The notes beneath the pieces are model-generated. The model searched no databases. It was not told the DNA's origin and saw nothing but the letters and a program-made list of their open reading frames with translations. The position numbers were made by a program, and so were the translations under genes. Below are positions 25,407 to 33,184 of a stretch of DNA of 48,254 bases, piece after piece (position 1 is the first letter of the stretch; each line of letters starts with the position of its first letter). Location of the stretch: positions 1 through 48,254 of the forward strand of contig CANQCG010000010.1 in the NCBI GenBank assembly GCA_947589645.1. Direction: 5' to 3'. This stretch comes from an uncultured Clostridia bacterium (lineage in GTDB: Bacteria > Bacillota > Clostridia > TANB77 > CAG-508).

Positions 25407-26768
25407 TTATCTTAGACCCAATTTTTGCATTGCATCTTTTATATCTTTTGTGCCTATTATATCTAATTTATATTTATCTTTCAAGTCCTTTTTGTTACTT
25501 TCTGGAATTATGCAAGTTTTAAAGCCAAGTTTTTCTGCCTCTTTAACTCTTTTTTCTATAAAATTAATTCTCCTTACTTCTCCTGTTAGTCCTACCTCTC
25601 CCATAATAACTGCATCTTTGCCTATTGGTATATTTTTAAATGCTGAGGCTACTGTGCACATTATGCCTAAATCTAAGGCTGGCTCATTTATTTTCATTCC
25701 ACCAACTACATTTAAATATACATCTTGCGTACCTAGCATCATTCCGGCCTTTTCTTCTAGTACAGCTATAAGTAAAGAGAGTCTGTTAAAATCTATCCCG
25801 TTTGCTGTTCTTTTTGGAAAACCAAATACACTTTTTGTTGTTAAAGCTTGCAATTCTACTAGTATTGGTCTTGTTCCCTCCATGCTTGCAACTATGCATG
25901 ATCCTGCTGGGTTATCTTCTCTTTCTGATATTAAAACATCTGATGGGTTAAGTATTTCACACATGCCTTCTCTACGCATTTCAAACATTCCTATTTCGTT
26001 TGTTGAGCCAAATCTGTTTTTTACTCCTCTTAATATTCTATACGAAAAATATCTTTCTCCTTCTAGGTATAAAACTGTATCTACCATGTGCTCTAAAACC
26101 CTTGGTCCTGCTATATTGCCATCTTTTGTTACATGTCCTATTATTATTGTAGTTATTGCTCTTGATTTACAAATTCTCATTATTTGAGCTGTTATTTCTC
26201 TTACTTGACTTACGCTTCCTGCTGCAGCTGATAGCTCGTTTGAATACATAGTTTGAATTGAATCTATAATTACAAGTTTTGGGTTTATATCTATAATTGC
26301 TTGATTTACAATCTCTATATCTGTTTCACCTAAAAACATTATATTTTCGTTGTTTATATTTAGTCTGTCTGCTCTTAACTTTATTTGCTCTGCTGATTCT
26401 TCTCCAGATACATATAAAACTTTGCCTTCGCCTTGAACTTTATCGCATAACTGCAAAATTAATGTAGATTTTCCTATTCCTGGCTCTCCTCCAAGTAAAA
26501 TTAGTGATCCTTTTACTAGGCCTCCTCCTAGAACTCTATCTACCTCGCTAAAGCCTGTAGAAATTCTTGCCGCTTCTTCTCCTTTATATGTATTTAATGC
26601 TTTTGGTATGTTAGGCTCTTTTTTCTCAAGCTTCCCTGTTTCTAGTGTTTTTTCTACTTTTTGCTCATAAAAACTATTCCAGCTATTGCAAGCTGGACAT
26701 TTTCCTAACCATTTAGCTGATTCATACCCACATTCGTTACAGACAAAAACTGTTTTTACTTTTGACAT
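25407..26768 (-). CDS. radA: DNA repair protein RadA
   Basis: RecA-related ATPase/helicase that promotes branch migration in recombination. The N-terminal C4 zinc finger (Cys10, 13, 24, 27), the Walker A GGEPGIGKST, the RadA-specific KNRFGST motif and the C-terminal Lon-like domain (ending with ESNKKDL and LGLR) are all present. 453 residues is normal. The protein interacts functionally with DisA in Bacillus, whose gene follows 98 bp later. AGGAGG precedes the ATG at 26768. Confidence 0.97.
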   Translation of the reverse strand: MSKVKTVFVCNECGYESAKWLGKCPACNSWNSFYEQKVEKTLETGKLEKKEPNIPKALNTYKGEEAARISTGFSEVDRVLGGGLVKGSLILLGGEPGIGKSTLILQLCDKVQGEGKVLYVSGEESAEQIKLRADRLNINNENIMFLGETDIEIVNQAIIDINPKLVIIDSIQTMYSNELSAAAGSVSQVREITAQIMRICKSRAITTIIIGHVTKDGNIAGPRVLEHMVDTVLYLEGERYFSYRILRGVKNRFGSTNEIGMFEMRREGMCEILNPSDVLISEREDNPAGSCIVASMEGTRPILVELQALTTKSVFGFPKRTANGIDFNRLSLLIAVLEEKAGMMLGTQDVYLNVVGGMKINEPALDLGIMCTVASAFKNIPIGKDAVIMGEVGLTGEVRRINFIEKRVKEAEKLGFKTCIIPESNKKDLKDKYKLDIIGTKDIKDAMQKLGLR

Positions 26769-26806
26769 TTTTTAGTTTGTTCCTCCTATTGTTTACTATT
26801 TTTGTA

Positions 26807-28105
26807 TTATTTTGCTACTCCTTGTATATATTCTTCTGTTGCTTCTGTAATTTTCACTGGTATAATTTTATTTTCTAAATTTTCTTTATTGTTACTTTCT
26901 ACCTTTACTAGTAAGTAATTTGCTGTATGCCCTTTTGAATCTTCTTCTACTAGAACATCTACTGTTTTTCCGATGTATTGTTTATTATAACTAAGTTGAT
27001 TTTGATTTGATAATTCTATTAAAATTTTGCTCCTTTTTTCTTTTTCTGCTCCGTCTATTTGGTTTGGCATTTTTTCTGCTTTTGTTCCTTTTCGCATTGA
27101 ATAAGGAAATACATGCATTTTATAAAATTTAATTTGTTTTAAAAAATCATAAGTTTTATTAAATTCTTCTTTGGTTTCCCCTGGGAAGCCTACTATTATG
27201 TCTGTTGTTAAAATTACGTCTTTATATGCATTTCTTAATCTTGCTACGACTTTTGTAAATTCTTCTATGCTATATCTTCTATTCATTCTTTTTAGGGTTT
27301 CATCACATCCACTTTGCAATGATAGATGAAAATGATGGCATATCTTTTTTAATTTTGTTAATCTATTTATAAATTCCTCAGTTATTATTGTAGGCTCTAA
27401 TGAACCTAATCTTATTCTTTCTATGCCTTCTATTTTGTCTATTAATTCTAATAAGTCAATTAATTTATAATCTTGCTTAAAGTCTTTTCCATAAGATGCT
27501 ACGTGTATTCCTGTTATTACAACTTCTTTTATTCCTTTTTTTGCTACTTTTTTTATTTCGCTTTCGATACTTTCAGGCTTTCTGCTTCTTACTCTGCCTC
27601 TGGCATAAGGTATTATACAATATGAGCAAAACCTATCACATCCATCTTGCACTTTAATTGCTGCCCTTGTTTTTTCTGTATATGCTATTGCGCCAAAGTC
27701 TTCATATTGCATAGAACTAAACACATCTTCTACTTCTACCTCTTTTTGTTTTCTTTGTTCAATAAATTGTTCTACATAGCTTACAATGCCTTTTTTTGAA
27801 TTGTTTCCTAATACTATATCTACTTCTGGCATTTTTTCTATGTCCTCTTTTGCGACTTGTGCATAACAACCTGTTACAACAACTATTGCTTTAGCGTTTT
27901 TTTCTTTTGCTTTGCGAATCATTTGCCTAGATTTTCTATCTGATATGTTTGTTACACTACATGTATTTATTATGCAAATATCTGCTTCTGCTAAATTTTC
28001 TACTACTTTATGCCCAGACAATATAAATTTTTCTGCCATTGCATTTGTTTCATATTGATTTACCTTACAACCTAATGTTAAAAATGCTACTTTTTTTGCT
28101 TCCAC
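26807..28105 (-). CDS. mtaB: tRNA t6A37 methylthiotransferase MtaB
   Basis: Radical SAM enzyme that adds a methylthio group to t6A at position 37 of ANN-reading tRNAs. The N-terminal UPF0004 domain carries LGCKVNQYET, NTCSV and GCYAQ cysteines for the auxiliary cluster; the radical SAM CxxxCxxC motif is CDRFCSYC; a C-terminal TRAM domain follows (VDVLVEED). The frame opens at a TTG at 28117, but that codon forms part of the ribosome binding site; the GTG at 28105 with GGAGG five bases before it is the better start (432 residues). Packed 16 bp behind the ROK kinase gene. Confidence 0.93.
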   Translation of the reverse strand: MEAKKVAFLTLGCKVNQYETNAMAEKFILSGHKVVENLAEADICIINTCSVTNISDRKSRQMIRKAKEKNAKAIVVVTGCYAQVAKEDIEKMPEVDIVLGNNSKKGIVSYVEQFIEQRKQKEVEVEDVFSSMQYEDFGAIAYTEKTRAAIKVQDGCDRFCSYCIIPYARGRVRSRKPESIESEIKKVAKKGIKEVVITGIHVASYGKDFKQDYKLIDLLELIDKIEGIERIRLGSLEPTIITEEFINRLTKLKKICHHFHLSLQSGCDETLKRMNRRYSIEEFTKVVARLRNAYKDVILTTDIIVGFPGETKEEFNKTYDFLKQIKFYKMHVFPYSMRKGTKAEKMPNQIDGAEKEKRSKILIELSNQNQLSYNKQYIGKTVDVLVEEDSKGHTANYLLVKVESNNKENLENKIIPVKITEATEEYIQGVAK

Positions 28106-28121
28106 TTTTTCCTCCAATATA

Positions 28122-29078
28122 TTAAAGCATACTTGCTCCTATTATTCCTGCATTATTCTTTAAAAGTGCTGGTTTTATTATTATATCGCTTCTAGGATTA
28201 AATAATAAATTTCCACTTAATATTTTTGTCTTTAGCTTTTCTAACAAAAATTCTTCAAAATATGTAAAACTACCACCAATTCCAATTGCTTCTGGCTCGA
28301 AAATATTAATTAAATTCGAAATTCCAATTGCAAGATTGTCTGTGTATTCTTCAATGGTTTGTTTTATTCTTTCATCTTTTCTTTCTAATGCCATGTCATA
28401 TTTTAATAATTCAAATAATTGCTCGCCATGTGTGTATTTACTTATACCTAATCTTTCTTTTAAGATGCTTTTAAATTTTTTCATGCTACCATATATTTCA
28501 AAGCAACCTTTTTTTCCACATTTGCATTGCTCACCATTGAAGTTTATTGTCATATGTCCAAATTCATACCCTGAAAAACATTTGCCTTGTAATAGTTTGC
28601 CATCATTTATTACAGCTCCACCTATTCCTGTACCTAATGTTAAAAATACACTGCTACTATAACCCTGTAATGCTCCATACTTACTTTCTGCTATTGCTGC
28701 ACATTTTGCATCATTTTGCAATTTTATTGGTACTGGCAAGCTCTCAAATCTATTCTGTTTTTCGTTTTCAGTTGCGTATTTTATAAATTTATTATTTAAA
28801 GCTTCTACTATGTTATAATCTTTTATTCCAAGATTAATACATTTTATAATAATTTGTCCATTTACTGTTCCTGGCACTGCTATTCCAATGGTTTCAAGCT
28901 TTTCATCAGTATTGTTTATTATATTTATTACATTTTCAAAAATGGTGTTTTCTATTAATTCTAAAATGCCTTCTCTATCTTCGTCATTTACTTTTCTTTG
29001 TTTTAGTTCTAAAATTTTTCCATCTTCTACTGCAGAAATTGCAATATGACTTCCACCTATATCTACTCCAATTTTCAT
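28122..29078 (-). CDS. ROK-family sugar kinase (glucokinase-like)
   Basis: 318 residues, cytosolic. GVDIGGSHIAIS at the N-terminus is the phosphate-1 loop. LTLGTGIGGAVI and GHMTINFNG, followed by the zinc motif CKCGKKGCFE, identify the ROK family; PRSDIIIKPA and NNAGIIGAS close the fold. It most likely phosphorylates glucose or a related hexose, such as that released by the GH3 and GH13 enzymes encoded elsewhere in the window. No helix-turn-helix is present, so it is a kinase and not a ROK repressor. A perfect 8-bp hairpin lies between its start and the upstream prepilin peptidase gene. Confidence 0.9.
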   Translation of the reverse strand: MKIGVDIGGSHIAISAVEDGKILELKQRKVNDEDREGILELIENTIFENVINIINNTDEKLETIGIAVPGTVNGQIIIKCINLGIKDYNIVEALNNKFIKYATENEKQNRFESLPVPIKLQNDAKCAAIAESKYGALQGYSSSVFLTLGTGIGGAVINDGKLLQGKCFSGYEFGHMTINFNGEQCKCGKKGCFEIYGSMKKFKSILKERLGISKYTHGEQLFELLKYDMALERKDERIKQTIEEYTDNLAIGISNLINIFEPEAIGIGGSFTYFEEFLLEKLKTKILSGNLLFNPRSDIIIKPALLKNNAGIIGASML

Positions 29079-29090
29079 TTTTATAGCCTT

Positions 29091-29112
29091 AAGTCAGCTA
29101 AAATGCTGACTT
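29091..29112. repeat. Perfect 8-bp hairpin in front of the ROK kinase start
   Basis: AAGTCAGC and GCTGACTT flank a 6-base loop, 12 bp before the ATG. There is no T-run on either side, so it is not an ordinary terminator. It separates a GGGAG motif from the ROK start. Confidence 0.6.
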
Positions 29113-29120
29113 TCTCCCTT

Positions 29121-29933
29121 CTAATATATTTTACTCATAATTATTAATGTTATAAAAGAAAATATATTCAAAATTCCCATTATGTATATTACTCTTACTT
29201 TTTGGCTGAACTCTAACATATTGTTCTTGCCTTTTACTTTTCTTAAGCTTATTTTGTTTATTAAAATATACAAAGCTATTGAAATTAAAGTTCCTATTAT
29301 TGTAATTATGCATGCTATTTCTTGCGTAAATATTAACATTATTAATAAAGTAGTTAATAAATCTATGGTATAACTGCTTTGTGCTTTCTTTTTAGTGTTT
29401 ATTATATTTAATAATAATAAGATTGTCATTAAAATTAGATGTATTATGTTTAAATACACTGTTACTCTGTCTACAAAACATAAATATATTATATACACAA
29501 GAGATATTATAATACCAAAAGATAATAACTGCATTGACATGCTTTTATTTCTTTTGTCTAAACCACTTGTTATTATTATATAAGAAATATATAAGGTGAT
29601 AAATATTAATGATATTATTTTTGATATATCAAAATTTGATATTGTAAGATTTAAACCATAAGCTATAAGTACTAACAAGCATCCTGTCATTATTTCTAAC
29701 AATATGTATTTTTTATCTATTTTTTTATTGCACTTTTTACATCTTCCTCTTGAAAATATGTAACTAAGTATTGGTATTCTCTCCAAAAGGCTTAACTTTT
29801 TCTCACAATTTGGGCAATATCTATACATAGAAAATACCCTTTGGCCTTTATCAATTCTATGTATGGTTTCTGCATAAAAACTACCTAAACATGCACCTAT
29901 TATAAATATTACTATATAAAAAATTATATCCAT
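29121..29933 (-). CDS. Prepilin peptidase (A24 family), divergent active-site context
   Basis: Integral membrane aspartyl protease that would cleave the leader of type IV pilin-like proteins. The discriminating domain motif GACLGSFYAETIHRI and two CxxC pairs (CPNCEKK, CKKCNKK) typical of bacterial prepilin peptidases are intact, followed by about seven membrane helices. The catalytic region is unusual. Candidate first Asp is in TSGLDKRNKS and candidate second Asp in SYTIDLL, but the GxGD glycines are missing. It may still be active, or may have kept only a methylation or assembly role. It lies 39 bp downstream of a small pilin-like gene and about 3 kb from the Tad-like locus it could serve. 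Confidence 0.75.
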   Translation of the reverse strand: MDIIFYIVIFIIGACLGSFYAETIHRIDKGQRVFSMYRYCPNCEKKLSLLERIPILSYIFSRGRCKKCNKKIDKKYILLEIMTGCLLVLIAYGLNLTISNFDISKIISLIFITLYISYIIITSGLDKRNKSMSMQLLSFGIIISLVYIIYLCFVDRVTVYLNIIHLILMTILLLLNIINTKKKAQSSYTIDLLTTLLIMLIFTQEIACIITIIGTLISIALYILINKISLRKVKGKNNMLEFSQKVRVIYIMGILNIFSFITLIIMSKIY

Positions 29934-29972
29934 ATTATTACCATTCCTTTTATTCTTTTGTTATTACTATAA

Positions 29973-30239
29973 TTATTTGGTTGGAACTACAAGTGCTCCA
30001 TTTTGATTGTTGTTTTCTTCTTGCTCTGTAGGTTTTTGTGTATCTACTGTATTTGTGTTTGATTCATCTGTATTTGTGGTATTTGTATTTGTTGAATTGT
30101 CTGCATTTTGGTTATATCCTTTTGGAACAAATAACCCATTTTCTCCTGTTAACATAGCAATACATACACCTACTAATACTATTAGAACTATAACAAAAAT
30201 AATTTGTGGTATTGTTATTTCTCCTCTGTCATTTTTCAT
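29973..30239 (-). CDS. Small type IV pilin-like protein
   Basis: 88 residues. The N-terminus MKNDRGEITIPQIIFVIV with a charged leader ending in Gly, then a single hydrophobic helix and the sequence IAMLTGENGLF, follows the common clostridial pilin-like pattern (GITLI ... IAxLTGENGI). The remainder is a Asn/Thr/Glu-rich low-complexity tail with no globular domain, so this is a minor pilin or a surface-anchored peptide and not a full major pilin. ATG at 30239 follows AAAGGGG. It is the first gene of a run leading into the prepilin peptidase, as expected for substrate and enzyme. Confidence 0.65.
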   Translation of the reverse strand: MKNDRGEITIPQIIFVIVLIVLVGVCIAMLTGENGLFVPKGYNQNADNSTNTNTTNTDESNTNTVDTQKPTEQEENNNQNGALVVPTK

Positions 30240-30283
30240 TTATATTCCCCTTTCAAACTTAAAAATGTTTTGTTTACAACTAT

Positions 30284-30311
30284 ATTTTACAATTTTTGAG
30301 CAATAAGTCAA
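30284..30311 (-). promoter_or_regulatory. Promoter for the pilin-like / prepilin peptidase run
   Basis: On the minus strand TTGACT (30306-30311), 16-base spacer, TAAAAT (30284-30289). Divergent from the murC promoter. Confidence 0.6.
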
Positions 30312-30364
30312 TAGTTTTTACTTAAATTTAATATGGTTGTAACACTATTTTTATCACAAATCCC

Positions 30365-30393
30365 TTGTTTTTTTTATATTATAATTATATAAT
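30365..30393 (+). promoter_or_regulatory. Promoter of murC
   Basis: TTGTTT (30365-30370), 17-base spacer, TATAAT (30388-30393). Confidence 0.6.
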
Positions 30394-30423
30394 CTTGTAA
30401 TGTATAAAGGATGTGTTTATTTT

Positions 30424-31803
30424 ATGCCTAATATAGATAGAATAAAAAAATATAAGAAAATACATATGATTGGTATTGGTGGTGTTAGTATGAGTGGCAT
30501 CGCTGAGATACTACATAATTGGGGCTTTGAAGTTAGTGGTAGTGACATTAATTCTAATGAGAATGTTGTTAAATTAATGGCTAATGGTATACCAGTTAAG
30601 CTTTCTCAAGTAGCTGAAAATGTTGTAGGTGCTGATGTTGTTGTTTATACTGCTGCTATTAAAAAAGATAACCCAGAGCTTCTTCATGCTAAAGAGCTTG
30701 GAATTCCAACCATTGAAAGAGCTGATTTTTTAGGTGATCTTACTAGATGCTATGGTGATACTGTTACAATTGCTGGAACTCATGGTAAAACTACAACTAC
30801 CTCTATGGTTTCTTTATGCTTTTTAGAAGCTTTAAAAGATCCTAGCATACAAGTTGGTGCAACTTTGCCTGAAATAAGTGGAAATTATTTAGTTGGCAAT
30901 AGCGAATATTTTGTAATTGAGGCTTGTGAGTATGTTGAAAGCTTTTTAAAATTTAGCCCTAAATCTGAAATTATTTTAAATATTGATAATGATCATTTAG
31001 ATTATTTTAAAAATTTTGATAATATTAAAAATGCTTTTGTTAAATATGTTAAGCTCCTTCCTGATGATGGCTTACTTGTAGTAAATGGCGATGATAATAA
31101 TTGCTTAGACTTATTAAAATATACAAATGCTAAGAGTTTAACTTATGGCATTTCTAATAAAAATACAGATTTTTTTGCAGTTAATATTGTTTTTGATGAG
31201 AATGGTTGTGCTGAGTTTGATGTATATAATAAAAATGTTTTATTTGGAAGATTTAAACTTTCTGTTCCTGGAATGCATAATGTTTTAAATAGTTTGGCTT
31301 GTATTGCTCTATGCACTGAATATGGTATTTCGGTAGAGCAAATTAAATCAGCTCTTTTAAAATTTAAAGGTGCTTGTCGCCGTTTTGAATATAAAGGAAT
31401 GGTTTGTGGCACTAAAGTTTATGATGATTATGGTCATCACCCTACAGAAATTATAGCAACAGCTAAAGCTTTAATGTCTAAAAAATATAATAAGTCCTGG
31501 GTAATTTTTCAGCCACACACATATAGCAGAACTAAAACCTTACTTACCGATTTTGCTAAAGCTTTACTTAATTTTGATAATATTATTATACTTGATATTT
31601 ATGCAGCTCGCGAGACTAATATTTATGATATTTCTTCTAAAGATTTGGCAAATAAGATTTGTGAGTTTGGAAAAGAGGCTTTGTATATACCAGATTTTGA
31701 TGAGTGCGTTTCTTACATAAAGTCTCATGTTCAGCCTAATGACATAGTTCTAACCCTTGGTGCTGGCACTGTTACAAAAATTGGTGATATGCTTACAAAA
31801 TAG
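30424..31803 (+). CDS. murC: UDP-N-acetylmuramate--L-alanine ligase
   Basis: Cytosolic Mur ligase adding L-Ala to UDP-MurNAc, the first step of the peptidoglycan stem peptide. HMIGIGGVSMSGIAEIL is the MurC N-terminal nucleotide loop. TIAGTHGKTTTTSM is the ATP P-loop and EACEYVESFL the metal-binding region. YDDYGHHPTEI and FQPHTYSRT are diagnostic of MurC. 459 residues is normal. A frame opens at 30400, but the ATG at 30424 has AAAGGATG upstream and begins before the conserved domain. Single-gene plus-strand transcript. Confidence 0.96.
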   Translation: MPNIDRIKKYKKIHMIGIGGVSMSGIAEILHNWGFEVSGSDINSNENVVKLMANGIPVKLSQVAENVVGADVVVYTAAIKKDNPELLHAKELGIPTIERADFLGDLTRCYGDTVTIAGTHGKTTTTSMVSLCFLEALKDPSIQVGATLPEISGNYLVGNSEYFVIEACEYVESFLKFSPKSEIILNIDNDHLDYFKNFDNIKNAFVKYVKLLPDDGLLVVNGDDNNCLDLLKYTNAKSLTYGISNKNTDFFAVNIVFDENGCAEFDVYNKNVLFGRFKLSVPGMHNVLNSLACIALCTEYGISVEQIKSALLKFKGACRRFEYKGMVCGTKVYDDYGHHPTEIIATAKALMSKKYNKSWVIFQPHTYSRTKTLLTDFAKALLNFDNIIILDIYAARETNIYDISSKDLANKICEFGKEALYIPDFDECVSYIKSHVQPNDIVLTLGAGTVTKIGDMLTK

Positions 31804-31842
31804 TTTGATTTTTAAGTATATATAATACTTTTATAGAATATA

Positions 31843-31883
31843 AAAAGCTGGACAAAAATTAATTGTTTTTGTTCAGCTTTTGC
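31843..31883 (+). terminator. Intrinsic terminator between murC and spoIVB (bidirectional)
   Basis: AAAAGCTGGACAAAAA (31843-31858) pairs with 31866-31881 with one G-T wobble around a 7-base loop, so each strand ends in a T-run. Confidence 0.85.
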
Positions 31884-31900
31884 TTTATTTATTTTTAATT

Positions 31901-33124
31901 TTACTCTACACTACGCATTTGCTTTATTAACATATCTCCAAATACACCATAACCTTCTTTAGGGTTACTTACAATTACATGTGTTACAGCTCCTATAAAT
32001 TTACCATTTTGTATTATTGGAGAGCCACTCATGCCTTGTACTATTCCCCCTGTTTTTTCTAAAAGCCTTTCATCTGTTACTTTTATTAACATACTTTTAT
32101 TATCATAATTGTTATTTGTAAATTTCTTTTCTATTTCAATTTCGTATTCTTCTATTTTATCACTATTTTGAACGCTACATAGTATACTTGCTTTTCCTAA
32201 GTTTATTTCATCTCTTGTTGCAACTTCTAATCTATTGCTGTCTCCTAGTAAAAGATTTGAGGCATTTTGTACTTTTCCATATATGCCTAATCTTGTGTTT
32301 TTATATATGGTTCCTATACTTTTTTCGTTATTTAATGCTCCTTGTATTTTCCCTGGTGTGCCACTTTCTCCTTTTACAACTGATAATATTTTTGTATCTA
32401 CTAATTCACCACTTGATATGTCTATTATTTCACTTGTATCAATATCTGTTATTCCATGTCCTAGTGCTACAAAATTTTCTGTTTCTGGTTCATAAAATGT
32501 TACGGTTCCTATTCCTGCTGCACTGTCTCTAACCCATAAGCCAATTTGATATTTTCCCTCTTCATTTTTTACTGGTTTTATATCACATTCTTTTGTTTCT
32601 CCATTTGTTACATAAGTAATATTAAGATTTTCACCATTGGACTGATTTATACATTCTATTAAGTCTGTGGTATTTTTTATTTCTGTTTCATTTATGTTGG
32701 TAATTATATCTCCTTCTTGTATGTTTGTATTTTGATATGGCTTTTGTCCTTCTATTTCTGACATTCCTACTACTAATACACCTTTTGTGTATAATTTTAT
32801 TCCTGCTATTTTTCCTATTGGAATTACTGACGCTTTGTCTAATACATTTACTTCTATATCTTTAATATTAAAATTAAATAGGCTCGCTGTTAAGGTTGTT
32901 TGTCCCTTTTCATTAAATGTTGTCTCACCTATATTACTAGATGTAAGCATTGCTTCATATGTTTTGTCTTTTAAACTTATATCTATGCCATATATTGTTT
33001 TTAATTTTATATTTTCGCCTTCAAATACTATTAAACTGTCTGGTAAGTTTATTATTACTAATGCATATACATATACTATTATTAAGGCTAATAGTATAAT
33101 ACTTCTTTTTAATATTTTTTTCAT
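31901..33124 (-). CDS. spoIVB: SpoIVB peptidase (S55 family)
   Basis: Forespore-secreted serine protease that signals sigma-K activation in the mother cell at stage IV of sporulation. 407 residues: one N-terminal membrane helix (about 7-27), a PDZ domain (about 105-190; GIKLYTKGVLVVG ... EGDIITNINETEI), then the S55 domain with LGHGI (catalytic His) and VQGMSGSPII near residues 362-371 (catalytic Ser). The ATG at 33124 directly follows a T7 run. The nearest purine-rich site, GGTGA, lies in the 3' arm of the hairpin at 33125-33160, so read-through message from the Tad-like locus would have its start site masked. Confidence 0.94.
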   Translation of the reverse strand: MKKILKRSIILLALIIVYVYALVIINLPDSLIVFEGENIKLKTIYGIDISLKDKTYEAMLTSSNIGETTFNEKGQTTLTASLFNFNIKDIEVNVLDKASVIPIGKIAGIKLYTKGVLVVGMSEIEGQKPYQNTNIQEGDIITNINETEIKNTTDLIECINQSNGENLNITYVTNGETKECDIKPVKNEEGKYQIGLWVRDSAAGIGTVTFYEPETENFVALGHGITDIDTSEIIDISSGELVDTKILSVVKGESGTPGKIQGALNNEKSIGTIYKNTRLGIYGKVQNASNLLLGDSNRLEVATRDEINLGKASILCSVQNSDKIEEYEIEIEKKFTNNNYDNKSMLIKVTDERLLEKTGGIVQGMSGSPIIQNGKFIGAVTHVIVSNPKEGYGVFGDMLIKQMRSVE

Positions 33125-33160
33125 AAAAAAAGGTCACCATATATATGATAACCTTTTTTT
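33125..33160 (-). terminator. Terminator hairpin between the Tad-like locus and spoIVB, masking the spoIVB ribosome site
   Basis: 33125-33140 pairs with 33145-33160 over 16 bp on the minus strand, with two G-U wobbles. The last seven bases of the stem are T's that abut the spoIVB ATG. A CATATATA stretch (33140-33147) lies in the loop and could be a forespore-type -10. Confidence 0.75.
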
Positions 33161-33184
33161 GAATTTTTAATCTTTTTATAAATT

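Noticed and set aside
25303-26187. Long open frame on the plus strand opposite radA and disA (294 codons)
   Set aside because: It lies antisense to two certain genes, has no ribosome binding site and an unnatural composition. It is a shadow of radA codon usage.
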